A stretch of DNA of 64,000 nucleotides from Ascaphus truei (GCA_036426205.1 WSYH01000262.1:124001-188000); one strand, 5' to 3'; shown: positions 45,580-57,462, counted from the stretch's first letter. Translations and numbers: made by a program. The notes: generated by a model not told the origin, from the sequence alone.

Positions 45580-47607
45580 CTGGTCCCCTTACCAGCGCTG
45601 GTCCCCAGCTATGGTACGCTTCCCGCAGGCCCCCATTTCTCCCTTTAGGTGCCGCGCGATCAGCGAAGGCGGTGCGGCGAGATAGCTGGCAGCAAGAGGC
45701 GCAGGGAGGCTCCGGCGGCTCTCCACTGGTTGGCGCCGCCATGTTAGAATTGAGGGCGCGTGCGCGAACGCTCGTGCATGCACAGACGAGTGCGGTGGCC
45801 ATCTTGTGTGTGGCGAAATGGCCACGCATGCGCAGCAGAGTGCCTGGAGTTGCGGCGGCCATCTTAGAGGTGGCAGACAAAGTGCAGGAGAAGGTAGAGA
45901 GGCAGGAAGGCCCCCTAGAAGTTGCGCATGCACAGGTAAGTGGTGCGGCGGCCATTAGGATAGCGCAGGCGGAGATAGAAAAAGGTAGGCGGCCATTACA
46001 GAGGCGCCCACGCGGTTTCCATAGACAAGAGCCTCCTTGGGAACTACAGTTCCCAGGAGGCATAGATGCAGGTGGTCAGATGTTTTAGCTTAGCCAATAG
46101 GGCTGAGGAATCCTCCTGTTAAGGGGAGGATCTAGTTAGGGATATTAGCAAGTTTGCAAGAAGGAAGTCACTCAGGGATGGGAGGCAGACAGGGGAGGAG
46201 GTATGTGTGCAGGGTCAGTGACCAATGCACTAGGCCAGAGAACCCTCCCCAGGCCCCAGATAGCCCTGAGTCACCAGTGAGTTGCTGCAGCTAGGGACAG
46301 ACCCAAGGTAGGGCTGCTGCCACCTTAGCTGAGCAAGATAGCTAGCTGAGACAGAGTTGCTTTGCAGTGTAGCCACATTAGTTAGCTTTGGCTGTTTCAG
46401 GGAAGACCCCTCAGTGTGAAGGGGGGGTTGCTTTCTATAGTATACACAGTGTATGTTATATCACTGGTGCCAGTTGCACGTGGTGAACTGCCAGAGTCTG
46501 AGATCAGACAGAATCTACAGTAAGAGATCTTCTGCATGCAGGGACTAGACCAGAGGTAATCCCCCAAGGTCCAGTTATTCCCCTGAGACACTGTAGAGAA
46601 TTACTGTATGGTATAGGGAACTACCTTAAGACAGGGACTCCTTCACTATACTCATATATATAGAGAGAGAGATGCTGCAGGACAGTGCCTGACTGTCAGT
46701 ACTGTGTGTAGCTGAAAGATTATCTGACTCCATAGCAGAGACTGTTCTCAAAGGATCATCCGGCTGGGGATCCCTCCCCTGGGGTGTCAGACGGTGTACT
46801 CATTCCTGCAAGGAGCAGCGCGTCGCGCCGTGGGATCACGTTTCGGAGCTGTTGATCATCAAAGGATTATCCTGATCAGGGCTATGATCAAGGAGGTATT
46901 ATATTAAGTGCACCACTGGGCCCCAACACAGGAAAGTGCTATCCCTCACACTCACCTTATTGTTTGTGGACCCTCAAGGGATAAGTGCCGAAGCACATTG
47001 GTACACCAAGGACTAAGGGGGATATAATGATGGTGTCATCAGGCTCTGTGTCCAATTACAGTGACACAGGGGTGGTGCCTATTGGAACTACTTATTGCAT
47101 AGCATTTCCTGAATTTAGCAGTTCCTCTTCCCCCTTGAAAGAGGATAGTCATCCATGCCGAACTGTGCAGGGCTCTGGCAGTTTGTGGCCCTCCCTTAGG
47201 CTGAGTCCCCGTCAGCACTGTGGCACGCGTGCCTGGCGTGGGGGCGGGGCTTGATCGCACAGCACACGCCGAGGTGTGCGCTGTAGTAGTTAGTGGGATC
47301 GCAGCCTTAGGGGAGTGGAGGGAGACTATTCCCCATACTCCATCGGGGAGTAAGGGAAGAGCTAGGTCTGCTTTCAGTGCCCTTGAATGGGAGTGCAAGG
47401 TCAGGGACTTCCTTTGGGTTGGCAACCTATGAAGAGCGGCTGAGAAGACCGGCTGCATGATGGGCAGTCTGCCATGTGTTGCTGAAATAAAGTATGCCGT
47501 TTATAAAGAACCCTTCTTGCCTGGACCTAGAGTCATTCAGGGAGAAGCTGCACACAGGGGTTCTCTTTCAGAGACTCCTCCCTATAACAGTGGGGATCTG
47601 GAAGAGA
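45580..47607 (+). repeat. LTR-element region ending in a U5-like end
   Basis: GC-rich start (45590-46080), then CT/GA-mixed sequence, an AATAAA near 47486, and a TGGAGGCGCTGTACCA motif at 47608-47623 like the one after the other presumed LTRs. The stretch is probably a long LTR or LTR plus leader; the left border is not resolved. The 176-codon frame at 45558-46088 has no known motif and overlaps an equally long frame on the other strand. Confidence 0.35.
47199..47306. mobile_element. 108-bp PIF/Harbinger-type MITE with TTA duplication
   Basis: Ends GGCTGAGTCCC and, inward from 47306, GGCTGCGATCCC, with TTA on both sides (47196-47198 and 47307-47309). GC-rich centre with CACGCGTGCC. It is nested in the LTR region. 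Confidence 0.65.
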
Positions 47608-47794
47608 TGGAGGCGCTGTACCAAGAGTGAGTATGACTCAGCCATACCTCGAGAGCCAGTCCTGATGATATCCTCCATAACATCATGGGAGACAGGAGTC
47701 CTGTAAGCCAGCAGGTGCACCACACTTTACTACATGTAACATGGGTCAGTTTCCACCTGATAGGGCCAATATGAGATTGGGTGGGGGAAACACT

Positions 47795-47799
47795 GTTAC

Positions 47800-47830
<31 letters not shown>

Positions 47831-47866
47831 TGTATGTATGTATGTATGTATGTATGTATGTATATA
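47795..47866 (+). repeat. (TATG)n microsatellite
   Basis: About 16 tandem tetramers, then a short TATA run. Minus frames encode only Tyr-Ile-His repeats. Confidence 0.95.
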
Positions 47867-49041
47867 AATGTATATAGATATATAGAATACACTTAACTTA
47901 TAGAGAAGAGACATAGTTTCTGAATGAGATTGGACAACAGAAGAAGTTTCTGACTTGGTATACAGTAATAATATACTGTTATTATACCACCGTTTACTAT
48001 TATATTACTAGTTATCTAGTTTTTTATTGTTACTTGTTAATTAACATTACATGATACACCATGCAGGGTGTCAATTCTACACACACCAGTCACGGACCAG
48101 TGATCCCGCCACTAATTAAGAATACAAATATATCTAGTTTACACTCCACTAAATCTAGCTGCACCAGTTTAATCGACTTGCTTGCTTTTAGGGCTGCCAT
48201 TTGGCTGTGTAGTTATAGCCATTAGCCAGGTAAACCTTTCTAACATTTACAGTACTTATTAAAATGGAGAATTTAACTGTAACTGACTGTACTGATGCCA
48301 GTCTGTGTGTCGCCGAGTCTCAGTGGCCTTGTTCTTTGCTTAATCTATTACAGTATATATATTTTTATTTTAATAGTATAATTCTAAGTACATTTATTTG
48401 ATACTGTACCAGCAACTAGTGGAGTGGTGGGTGAGTGGGTGTCTGGGGACTTGGAGAGGGATGGGGATAGGAGGAGAACTGTGTGTTCATGCTGCCACCA
48501 GCCAGTGCCAGGCAGGCAAGTAGGGCTAGTATTGTATGTAGCAGCAGATCATCTGAGTATGTCCGGCCGTAGGCTAGCTAGCAACAAGCTAGTAGAGCAC
48601 TAGCATTATTGGCATATATAACAAGTGAAGATAACAAATAATACCAATACTTTATGCCTAATGTCTAACGCGTTTTATTGGTTTGGAGAAACATTTTGAA
48701 AGTAGACGTGGTGGGATAAGAAGAGATTTTGGCATGGTGGTGATGAATCAAATAAAGTTATATAAATGAAAAGTGGTGCTGCTAGTTCACCTACTATTCA
48801 CAGAAAGTATAAGCGAAGGACAATTCCACTGTCACTGAATTCCAATCTCACTACAGAAGGTCCACCTTTCCCTTTCCACCCCCTGCCTAGTAGACAATGA
48901 ACCTCCAATTAAAAGATTTAAAATTGGAACAGGATGTTAAATTCAGCCCAGGGCCCGGCAAATAGTACTAGTAGTGCTTTAGAAACTAAAATTGCTAATG
49001 TGGAGAAGCATATTACTGAGAATGTTAATTAAATTGTCCAG
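47867..49041. other. AT-rich DNA with no clear gene
   Basis: No supported frame. The last ~250 bases (48780-49041) may be coding remains of a transposon whose sequence continues after the Penelope-type insertion at 50050 (see 50050-50640). Confidence 0.35.
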
Positions 49042-49223
49042 TCTAGGGAAAATCAATATGAAAAATGGTAAATGCTGCACACCAAATAAAGAATAAATAT
49101 AAGGTAACTACCGGTGCTCCTGCCTCTGGATAAGAGCCTGCAGCTGATCCAACAGTACAAGAAGAGAGGCTACGCAAGGCACAATGGATTTTCAAATGAC
49201 ATAATTTATTAAGCCAAACAGAA

Positions 49224-49256
49224 ACACAACGTTTCGACCTTATGGGCATTTTCAAG
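49224..49256 (-). ncRNA. degenerate hammerhead-like motif
   Basis: Minus strand UUGAAAA core variant, stem-loop around AUAAGG, then GAAAC. The core is degraded and probably inactive. Confidence 0.4.
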
Positions 49257-49948
49257 TAAGGTAAAGTGGCATAGTGAATAAAATCAATAGTGAGTCCTTA
49301 AATACCCCCCACCAACCCACAACACCCTGTGTTCATTATCACTGATCTCAAACAGCTGTGATGAGGTGTTCCTTCTTTGCTGCAACATAGTTAGTAGCAA
49401 CTGTCCTCACATGATGTCCATAATGGGGTGTGTAGTGAAGAGACGGAGGCGGAAACCCACAGTGGAGGAGTGTCTTTAAAGTCCAATCCGGTCCTTTGTT
49501 TACTACACGAGACACGTCTGACTCACGATCTGTAGTACTGGAGCCGAGTCCTAGATCCAACATCATCCTGTGGAGGGAGGAGTGTCCTCATGATCTAATC
49601 TGGCATCCTTGTCTCTGTTCTATGAGTAATCCGATTATGACTGTATCCTCACTCCGCGATGAGGCCCCGTGCACCCTACGGCTGGGAACGTCAGGGAAAT
49701 TCTCCTGTCATATCCGTGGCTCCTCCCACCTCTCCATCCCGTTCTAAAGTGCATCTGACATCCTCAGTGATTGATGCAAGGAGGCAGAAAAGAAGGGGGA
49801 GGCCAAATCAGTATAAGTGATAATGATAATCCTGATCGTAAGCATAAAAACTAACTGTATAAAAGGTGAAAGTAAAAAGTGAATTGTGGGTTGGTGAGGG
49901 GTATTTAAAGACTCACTATTGACTTTATTCACTATGCCACTATACCTC

Positions 49949-49976
49949 ACTTGAAAAAGACCATAAGGTCAAAACG
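49949..49976 (+). ncRNA. degenerate hammerhead-like motif
   Basis: CUUGAAAAAGACCAUAAGG followed by UCAAAAC: stem II GACC/GGUC is kept, the core is not. Inverted partner of the motif at 49224-49256. Confidence 0.4.
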
Positions 49977-50049
49977 TTGTGTTTCTGTAAGGCTTAATAA
50001 ATTATATCATTTGAATATCCGTTGTGCCTTACGTAGCCTCTTTTCTCAT

Positions 50050-50640
50050 TCTAGGGAAAAGCCATTCCCACTGCCAACTGTGCCAACTGCTCTGCTTATT
50101 ACTGCTGCTAAGGCCACTATTAAGTAATCTCCAAAAGGCACATCCTTGTCACATTCCAAAACATTCATCAATGCCACAAGATCTGCCATTGATAGCACAA
50201 GACGCTGGAGATCTGTTAAAACATTCAGATGAAGAAAAGGGAGAGTCACTTGATAACTCAGAGGAGCAGGATGTGGACTTAATGCTGATTCATGCTGATT
50301 CAACCATTCAAATATCACTTGTTATGAATGACGAGGATTCTGATGAGGAAATACTGTGAAGTGGTTGCGGTGGAACTGGTGGTGTTGGGGTGATGAATGT
50401 GTTAATGCTTCAGATGCAAGTGATGATACTGAGATCATTGTTAAAGACTGTGCAAATACAGATTTAACCACAAGTAAAGTGAAAGTTCCAAGCCCAGCGC
50501 CAACACCACCACAACATCGATGACCACCATTACATTCACAACGTCCACGACCAACATTTACATTCACAACGTCCACAACCACCAGTTATGTCTCCCGGTG
50601 GCTGTACTTTCAGTGCTAGAGCTATTATGTTGACCTTTTT
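50050..50640 (+). pseudogene. acidic coding remnant of an unidentified transposon (uncertain)
   Basis: The frame ending at 50359 reads HSDEEKGESLDNSEEQDVDL and MNDEDSDEEIL before a stop, and a shifted frame further on reads DASDDTEIIVKDC. Acidic stretches of this kind are unlikely from random AT-rich DNA. The left part of the same sequence probably lies before 49042, separated by the Penelope-type insertion. I cannot name the family. Confidence 0.3.
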
Positions 50641-51150
50641 TAAACTTAAAATGATCCGACTACAGATACATGTAGCTTATGTTGAACAGTTATGACAAAG
50701 AGGGAGACCTGGTACCCATTTTGGCACCGCAGCTTTAAGAGGTTATATGACCCAGCACGAACCAGATAAAGTGGCAGACAACCTTAGATAGTCAGGGTAA
50801 GACAAAGGGAAGTTGCTGTCAGGCAACACAGTGTAATGGCACAGGTGCAGATGGAGACAATAGGTCACCGTCCGTACTGTAGACTTACACACCAACACTG
50901 TCTGAATTGTCTCATGGTGGGGATGAATTTTATGATGATCGTGATTTAGATGATCTTAGTGTATTTGCTTATGTGGTTCACTTTTCTCTATTTTTTTCTT
51001 AGAAAAACAAATGGGGTTCCAGTACCAATGATTAAAACTGCATAAAACAATCGACTGCTACAACTGCCACCAATGTAACAAAGATAGGTCCGTGACAATA
51101 TGTCACTTATGTTTGACCCGACTTGACAGGGTTAATTCCACAGACTCCTA
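50641..51150. other. no gene recognised
   Basis: AT-rich DNA with no motif that I can assign. Confidence 0.45.
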
Positions 51151-51900
51151 CCAATAGAAGCAAAGCGCTCCCTTTAAATAGCAAGGTCAGGTATTGAGGA
51201 GCAGACTCCTCCCCCTGATGAAGCACGTGAATCACGCGAAACATATGTCGGGTTAGTCGGACGTCACCTGAGTGACGTCACTGAGGAGCGGCGGCACATG
51301 CGGCTGATGCGGTCTGATACCTGCTACACACGGCTTGTATAGTTTTTTCCTCTCTGCTGCGGGGGTTCGCCGAAACCCTTACCTGCACTAACGGTTGTAC
51401 TGGTGACTCATTCTGATCATCCTGTCTATGCAATGCGCACGAGTACCTCCTGCATATATACATTTGTTGCAGGACTCACTGCCATACACTAGCAGTTTAT
51501 TCCCAGTTGTTATACAGCAGTTACCTTTGGGTTTAGACAAGTTGTACCTGTTTACATGGTGTTACCTTGCAGTGCCCAGTTTATCCTTACATAGGCACTT
51601 GCATTGATTGGTTACGATATTATGTTTACAGGGGTATATACGTGTGTATTTGGAGTCCCAGCATGCCACTGACAACTATGTTTTAGGTGTTGTTTTCCTG
51701 ACATATATTAGCCTATTTATTGCAACAGTGTTGTCTTTGTGCTATTGCTACAATCTGTGTAAATCAAGGTTTATTTTACAACACTGTATATGCCAGCAAC
51801 ATTTGTGGACCTAGATTAGCAATATATTGCATGTAGCAACTTTAGATAGAACAGCAACATCTTGTATGTTGCAACTTATACCGCAGAGCCTTTCTGACCG
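51150..51900 (+). mobile_element. Penelope-type terminal repeat (pLTR) containing the hammerhead-like motif
   Basis: The motif at 51190-51262 is followed by a GC-rich then AT-rich stretch without coding capacity. Assigned to a Penelope-like terminal repeat by analogy with the other hammerhead-bearing termini in the window; borders are approximate. Confidence 0.4.
51190..51262 (+). ncRNA. hammerhead-like ribozyme motif, best preserved copy
   Basis: CUGAUGA (51215-51221), a stem II (GC and GUG paired with CAC and GC around an AAU loop), GAAAC (51238-51242), a two-pair stem III with AUAU loop, and GUC at 51247-51249 as the predicted cleavage site. Stem I is formed by CCC/GGG next to the core and GACU/AGUC further out (51204-51214 with 51250-51258). 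One extra A separates the core from stem II. Type I hammerheads with tiny stem III are known from Penelope-like elements. Confidence 0.6.
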
Positions 51901-52540
51901 CAGGAGGGGGAAGGTAATCTTCCTACTGCAGAATCAAAGCAGTAATTAATCAGAATTTCTTCTATTCCCTACTCCACCGCTCCCACATGGGGATTTTAAA
52001 CAACATTTTTAAACCTTATTTTTACCATTGAGTGTGATTATTAGATGTATTAAAGAATTTTTAGTTTTTTCGTTGGTTCCATACCCTGACAGGGAATAGT
52101 GCGCAGCCTTTGGTTATCAGGAGCAATGTATCATTTTATAGTTTAAGAGTGCAGACTAGTGGGGTGCTTTACTCAATTCTTTTTTGAGCTCTCTTGGTCA
52201 TAGATGAGAATAATAGTAAGGAATCTTTTAACATACAACACAATCATGAAAAGCAATGATGATACAACACAACCCCAAACTTAAAAAATAGGCAAAATGC
52301 AACCAGTTTCAGTAGCTACTGCAGTATGTATTTGTATAATGAATAGGGAAAACCCCCAACAGTAAAGGATAAGGTCAAGGAGTGAGGTAAGAAAAAGTAG
52401 TCCAGAGGAATTAAATTGGGACTTAGCTTTAAAGGTGAGGATGGAGAGGATGAAAAATATCCCCATCGCCATCTACTTGAGGAGGTGCAACTACAGGGAG
52501 AGGATGATCAGCTTGCATTAAGGCTGACTACCACCAAATT
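51901..52540. other. no gene recognised
   Basis: AT-rich DNA with short frames only. Confidence 0.45.
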
Positions 52541-52762
52541 ACGGAATAACCGGGGCTGTGGAGCCTTACATGCTCGCTGATGGCCTGATTCAAGACACGC
52601 AGAAGATTCCACAGAAGTCATGCAGCCAGAGCCTGCTGGTAGATTCCGCACAAATTTAAGATGGTGTAATCCACCTCTGGATTTTATTCCGCTGATCGAA
52701 ATCCACCCAAAAAGCCATAAACAAGCGGAACAGATTTTGACATGTTTGCCCATCTCTAGCTG
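52541..52762 (-). repeat. repeat of the TAGAGATGGGCA family, minus orientation
   Basis: Minus strand begins GCTAGAGATGGGCAAACATG at 52760 and shows the ATTCCGC/GCGGAAT words seen in the copy at 30453. The far end is not defined. Confidence 0.45.
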
Positions 52763-53174
52763 CCAATAAGACATAAATGGAGATTTTATCAACATCATCA
52801 TCACGATCATCATCATTCTCAAGGCCAGTCTCAGCAGCTGCGTCAACATTACTAGCATTCCCCTCTCTCATCCTAAAAATTGTTATGTTGGAGGACAAAC
52901 AGGGCACCAGGAAGGAACAGGTTGTCCAGAAAGAACAGCTTGTTGCTGGCACTTTACAAAGTGGCTTAGAGAGATTAACCATCCAAACTAGGACAAGCAG
53001 CCTTGCTATAAGTGTGAGTGAGAGGGAAAAAAACCTGTCTCTGAATGTACTCCCATAGCAGAAACACCTGTTAATCACAATCAGGCTGATATTAAGTTTT
53101 ATGACCACATAGACTGAGAGGATAAAATGGACTCTGATGAGTATTTTTCTGAATTTAGCCAGACTTTAAACTCT
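52763..53174 (+). pseudogene. coding-like remnant of an unidentified element (uncertain)
   Basis: An open frame (52777-53058) with charged, helix-like sequence (LEDKQGTRKEQVVQKEQ), followed in another frame by VNHNQADIKFYDHID and EDKMDSDEYFSEFSQTL. It could belong to the same kind of element as 50050-50640. No family recognised. Confidence 0.25.
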
Positions 53175-53466
53175 CAAAAGTAGGTGCACTCCAATTTCCT
53201 TATAAGTGAGGATTCATTGGGTTCTAACTCTTATGTTAACTAATAGTGCCTGTGATAATAGGAGTCTGCCACAATGCAGTGTGGCAGAGCATAATGGTTG
53301 ATGTTTAGATAGATATATCTCGATACTCGCATATCAGAGTTACACCACGCTGCTGTATAAACAGACCGTGTGTGCAAATCACACTGGTAAATACACGGTT
53401 TATAAGGTAAATGCTTAAACCCAATGAATCCTCACTTATAAGGAAATTGGGGTGCGCCTACTTTTG
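53175..53466. repeat. ~48-bp inverted repeat, 190 bp apart
   Basis: CAAAAGTAGGTGCACTCCAA... (53175-53224) returns inverted at 53418-53466, with only two or three changes. It brackets unique-looking DNA, the layout seen with Penelope-type inverted termini, but no coding part is present. Confidence 0.8.
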
Positions 53467-54979
53467 CTAGTAAGCAACTCAGAATTCTACTATAGATTTT
53501 TGGGGTTTACCCTCAATCACAGGTGTCTTTACAGCCTTGGCCATTGAGCTCTTAGAGTCTGACATATAGGACCCACAGTAAGGAGCTTACATTAATAGTA
53601 CCTTCTATTATATGGTCACCATATATCTCAAAGAGACTTTGAAGATATCTAATAATATCTCACCAATAGCGCTCACATTACATCTGGGGTGCTATCTGTG
53701 AACATATCAGACCTTATTCTTTAAGGATGTTCACATTCTATGGCTTATGACAACATACTCTGTCTGTATAGACAACCATATATCAAGTAGCAGTTTTCTG
53801 CCCCTTCATGTGTAAGTACACCTTCCTCTTGTGTAGGGAAATTGAAGATGTTGCCCTCACCCTCAAATACTGCCCTCTCAACCAAAAGAAACACTGCCTC
53901 CAAAGGAAATGTGTAGAAGTGCCCTTCTACTCCACTTGCCTCCTTACTCTCATTTCCTTCCTAACTACCCCTTTGCCAAACCAAGGGAAAATTGACAGCA
54001 CCACACTGAAGATATGAGCAACAGCGTAAATGAAATTCACAAAGTGAATTATAGTTTTCTGTACCCATACCCAATGCCTTTGAAGAGTCTTTCAATACAG
54101 TTGTAAACTAAACTTGTTTTAATCCCACATAAACAGCCTCAGCACACAGTATTACAGAAAATAAACTGTTAAAGAGGTGGAAGAGGATGATTAATAAAGA
54201 TTGATAACCTTTCTTATAAAAAGCCACTGGCCACTACTGTACCTATCCACCACCAACACCTGTATCCATTGTTCACCTCCCCTTTCTCCCCTCCCCCACA
54301 CCACATCATCAATATAGATCAATTCCCTTTTACCAGAACAGCCGGCACCTACCTGCCTATACACCACTCCCTCTCCCCCCGTAATACAGTACCACCTGAG
54401 TTTTGCGCAACTAAACGTAGCACACACACACACATATATAAATAATCACCCCTGTGGAAGTTTAATTTAGAAACAAAATACATAGGGTTAAGTTGGGAAA
54501 CTGCTGAGCTACCTGGCGATCTATTTGGACTCTTTTGAAACTCCATTGAGTCTAGCGAGCAACTAGTCTCTGCGAAATTTCCATCATCACGCACACTCAT
54601 ATGTGCGATCTGTCCATTTGAGTTCATGGACGCATCCCCTATCCCTGACATCACCGGACGGTGACAAGTAGGCAAGCGGGAGAGTGGCCAAGCACTTTGG
54701 AATCCAGGAGTCGGATGATCAGCTGGAAAAGCAGTCCGCAGGCGTGGGGCTCCTAGACACAGATAATTACACCACAGTGATTGCGGTACCAGAAATGAAT
54801 TCCCAACATGCTGTTTTATATTGCCACATTGATCTTACTCTTCATCCATGCACATGGGAATTCCGTCTTCATAATATCTATTGCTAGCATATCTGAGTTG
54901 ATTAGTCTAGTCAGATATAATAACGTTGATATTTGATCATATATTGTCATTCCTATATTTTGCGCTTTTGTCGCTCTCT
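53467..54979. other. no gene recognised
   Basis: AT-rich DNA; short frames such as 53808-54017 and 54349-54675 have no recognisable domain. A CACA microsatellite is near 54420-54435. Confidence 0.45.
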
Positions 54980-55250
54980 CATATATATGGGAACGGTATA
55001 CAGGGATATACCAAATAAGTATACATGGGAAGGATGTTGATCCAGGGATTAATCCGATTGCCAATTATTGGAGTCAGGAAGGAATTAATTTTTCCCCTTA
55101 ATGGGGTTTTTTGTTTGCCTTCCTCTGGATCAATAAGTATAGATATAGTATAAAGTATCTGTTGTCTAAATTTAGCACAGGTTGAACTTGATGGACGGAA
55201 GTCTTTTTTCAACCTCATCTACTATGTAACTATGTAACTATGTAACTATA
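54980..55250 (+). mobile_element. CR1-type LINE 3' end
   Basis: The words CAGGAAGGAATTAATTTTTC, GCCTTCCTCTGGATCAA and GGTTGAACTTGATGGAC form the well-known CR1 3' UTR of frogs, ending in a short CTATGTAA tandem (55221-55249) typical of CR1 tails. Strongly 5'-truncated, no coding part. Confidence 0.8.
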
Positions 55251-55330
55251 ATATAAAAAATCTGCAGCACTCTTCAAGTATTAGAAAAATAAAATTTATT
55301 TACACATATGGCAATCACACGTATCAGGAG

Positions 55331-55363
55331 CAATGTTTTGGATCTTCCTGGTCCTTTCTCAAG
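55331..55363 (-). ncRNA. degenerate hammerhead-like motif
   Basis: Minus strand UUGAGAA core variant, stem II GGA/UCC with an AGGAAG-containing loop, then AAAAC in place of GAAAC. Probably inactive. Confidence 0.35.
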
Positions 55364-55909
55364 ATATATATATATAAAATGAATAGACGATACCATTCTG
55401 TCGCTAACGAAATGCTTTTATTTGTGCGAGCTTTCGAGATACACTGATCTCTTCTTCCGGCGTTGTTACACTGAAGAAAGCAAGCAAGGTTTAACATTAA
55501 AACATTGCATCTTGGAATGTTATCTGTGACTGAAACCTATCCCTCCCTTCTGTGTTGTATGAGATTTATGACTTGAGGTGTTAAATAGTCCCCAAATGTT
55601 TGTGATGTAAGAGTGTGTGTGTATGTATGTAAATGTAAATTTATAAAGCACCCACAGTGCGACACATCGCTTTACAAAAGGTGTGTGTGGAGTGGGAGTG
55701 TATACCAATGGTGTGGGTAAGTGTGGAAATGTAAGAGGGTGTTGCATTACTAAAAGTGTGTAGATTCTATGGTCCCTATTGGTATATAGGGATGGAATTA
55801 CATAGAGTATTTGTATGTGTAAGAGACCGCTGTGTGTGCAATCATATAGTGCAGTATGTATAAACATGGCCTTTAGCACTCATGGAAAGAGAGTTCTCTT
55901 GTGTCAGTA

Positions 55910-56860
55910 GTAACTCATGAAACAGAGGTCTCAGTTTAGGCCACCGCTAAGTGTTCTGAACAGTTGCATACATTTGTATTCATGCAACCATCTCTCTTCG
56001 GTGTTCTAAGATTTCCTTTGAGTATGACCAACTTCAGATCGTTCATCTTATGGCCAGAGTCAGAGAAATGTTCGCTGACAGGACTGTCTCGTTTTCCGCG
56101 TGTGATGCTGTGGCGATGTAGATTCATTCTCTTGTTTAGCCCCTGTCCCGTCTCACCTATGTAGTAGCAGCCCCCTGGGCATTTCATGCCCATGATGAGG
56201 TACACGACATTGCTGGAGGAACAGGTGAACCTTCCTCTGATTTTGTACTCCAGATTTATGTGTGGTATTTGTATTGTGCCCACTGTGTAGAGCATTGCAC
56301 AGGTTTTACATCTTGCATCCTGGCATGGTCTTGTCCTGCATTCAGTTGTACTGTTGAATACTTTACTCCTCACCATAATTTTCTTGAGATTATGAGGTTG
56401 TCTGTATGATAATAAGGGTGTTTCAGGGAAGAAATGTTGCAGTCTTGTATCTTCCTGGAGAATGGATTGTAGTTCCCTAGCGATCTTGCGTAGGGCTTCT
56501 AGGTGTGGGTTATATGTGACCACCAAAGGTACACTGTCGCTTGTCTCTTTCTGTGTATTCAAGGAGATCATTTCTTGGTATTCTGGTGGCTTTGTGGATT
56601 TGCTGGTCTACAACTCTGTGGTTATATCCACGGTTTATGAAATCCGATCTCAAGACTGTAATCTGCTGGCCTCTGTCTGCTGTGTCCGAGCATATCCATT
56701 GTATCGTATGGCTTGACTGTAGATGGTTGCATGCTTAGTGTGTGTCGGTTGGAAGCTGTTGTTCCTGAAAAAGCTTGCTCTATCTGTAGGTTTGCGATAT
56801 ACAGACGTCTGTAATTGGTTGTTCTTTATAGTAATGGTGGTGGCTAGGAAGTATACTTCA
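55910..56860 (-). pseudogene. Penelope-like ORF: RT end and GIY-YIG endonuclease
   Basis: Upstream, near 56765-56855, the minus strand encodes FLATTITIKNNQLQTSVYRK and PTDRASFF, the end of the reverse transcriptase. The frame from 56571 contains a four-Cys/His cluster typical of these endonucleases (C78, C83, C88, C91), then VVYLI (122-126), YYIGETGQ (136-143) and the downstream Arg and His residues (R148, H152, H154) of the GIY-YIG fold. The last ~20 residues are out of frame: a single shift near 55990 restores WLHEYKCMQLFRTL, the usual C-terminus. The enzyme would nick DNA for target-primed reverse transcription. Stops upstream near 56630 and the shift make the copy inactive. Confidence 0.8.
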
Positions 56861-56930
56861 TCCGGGGTATGGGTATGTTTGAGGTTGATGGTCGGGTATA
56901 TGTGGGTATATGTGTGTATATGTGTGTATA

Positions 56931-57462
56931 GCTGAACCCCATTATAACGTGGTCCTTGGGGTCCACAGAATGAGACCGCGTTATAACCGGGATCGCGTTA
57001 ACATTTCGGCGTGCAAGGACTTAGCAATATTAGTGTTAGGGACACAGGGAGACGCCGCACAGAGGCTGCGGCCTCTGGTCCAGGACACAGATCGCTCTAC
57101 ATTAATAAAGACCTTATTTACGGTGGTACAGTCCACAATGGACCCAGCCAATGTAGAGGCAGAGGCTTCGCAGTATCAACATCGGATCCGTGGATTCCAG
57201 GATCGTGGCATCAGCACCTGGGTGTGGCTTCACCCGGCAGGTACCCAACGCATCAGTGCACCAACTCAAACACTATAGTGGGGCAGTGCTGTCACACACA
57301 CCTTTGGTGGGGCAGCAGAGCATTGGTTGGTACAGGCGTGCGTTGTCTGGTTGGTGGAATATATATTTATGTTCAGTAAAACTTTTGGCTTTCATAAGTG
57401 TGTGTTTTATTGTATGCGGGTCCTGTAGCGGGCTTATTCTACATCACAGAATTCTGTACAGG
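56931..57462 (+). repeat. LTR-like repeat followed by TGGAGGCGCT
   Basis: From about 57032 (TGTTAGGGACACAGGGA) to 57462 the sequence has AATAAA at about 57105 and ends just before TGGAGGCGCTACCGACC at 57463, the motif shared with the other presumed LTR ends. The first 100 bases contain GCGTTATAACC words and may be separate. Overlapping frames on one strand are not supported as genes. Confidence 0.4.

Larger units (their letters stand above)
49053..50049. mobile_element. Penelope-type terminal repeats in inverted orientation, with 11-bp duplication
   Basis: TCTAGGGAAAA occurs at 49042-49052 and 50050-50060. Between them, 49161-49325 and 49880-50045 are inverted copies of one another, each with a hammerhead-like motif and the words AATTTATTAAGCC and AACACAACGTTT. 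About 550 bp of unrelated-looking sequence (49345-49870) separates them. There is no reverse transcriptase or GIY-YIG domain, so this is an ORF-less insertion. Confidence 0.75.
55262..56930 (-). mobile_element. Penelope-like element with GIY-YIG endonuclease
   Basis: The minus strand carries an RT end, a full GIY-YIG domain and a 3' terminal part with hammerhead-like remains at 55331-55363 and a run (AGAGATCAGTGTATCTCG near 55430) seen at ends of frog Penelope elements. Left part of the ORF is missing. Confidence 0.8.

Noticed and set aside
45558..46088. 176-codon plus ORF and 181-codon minus ORF over the same bases
   Set aside because: GC-rich LTR-like sequence is open on both strands; neither has a recognisable domain.
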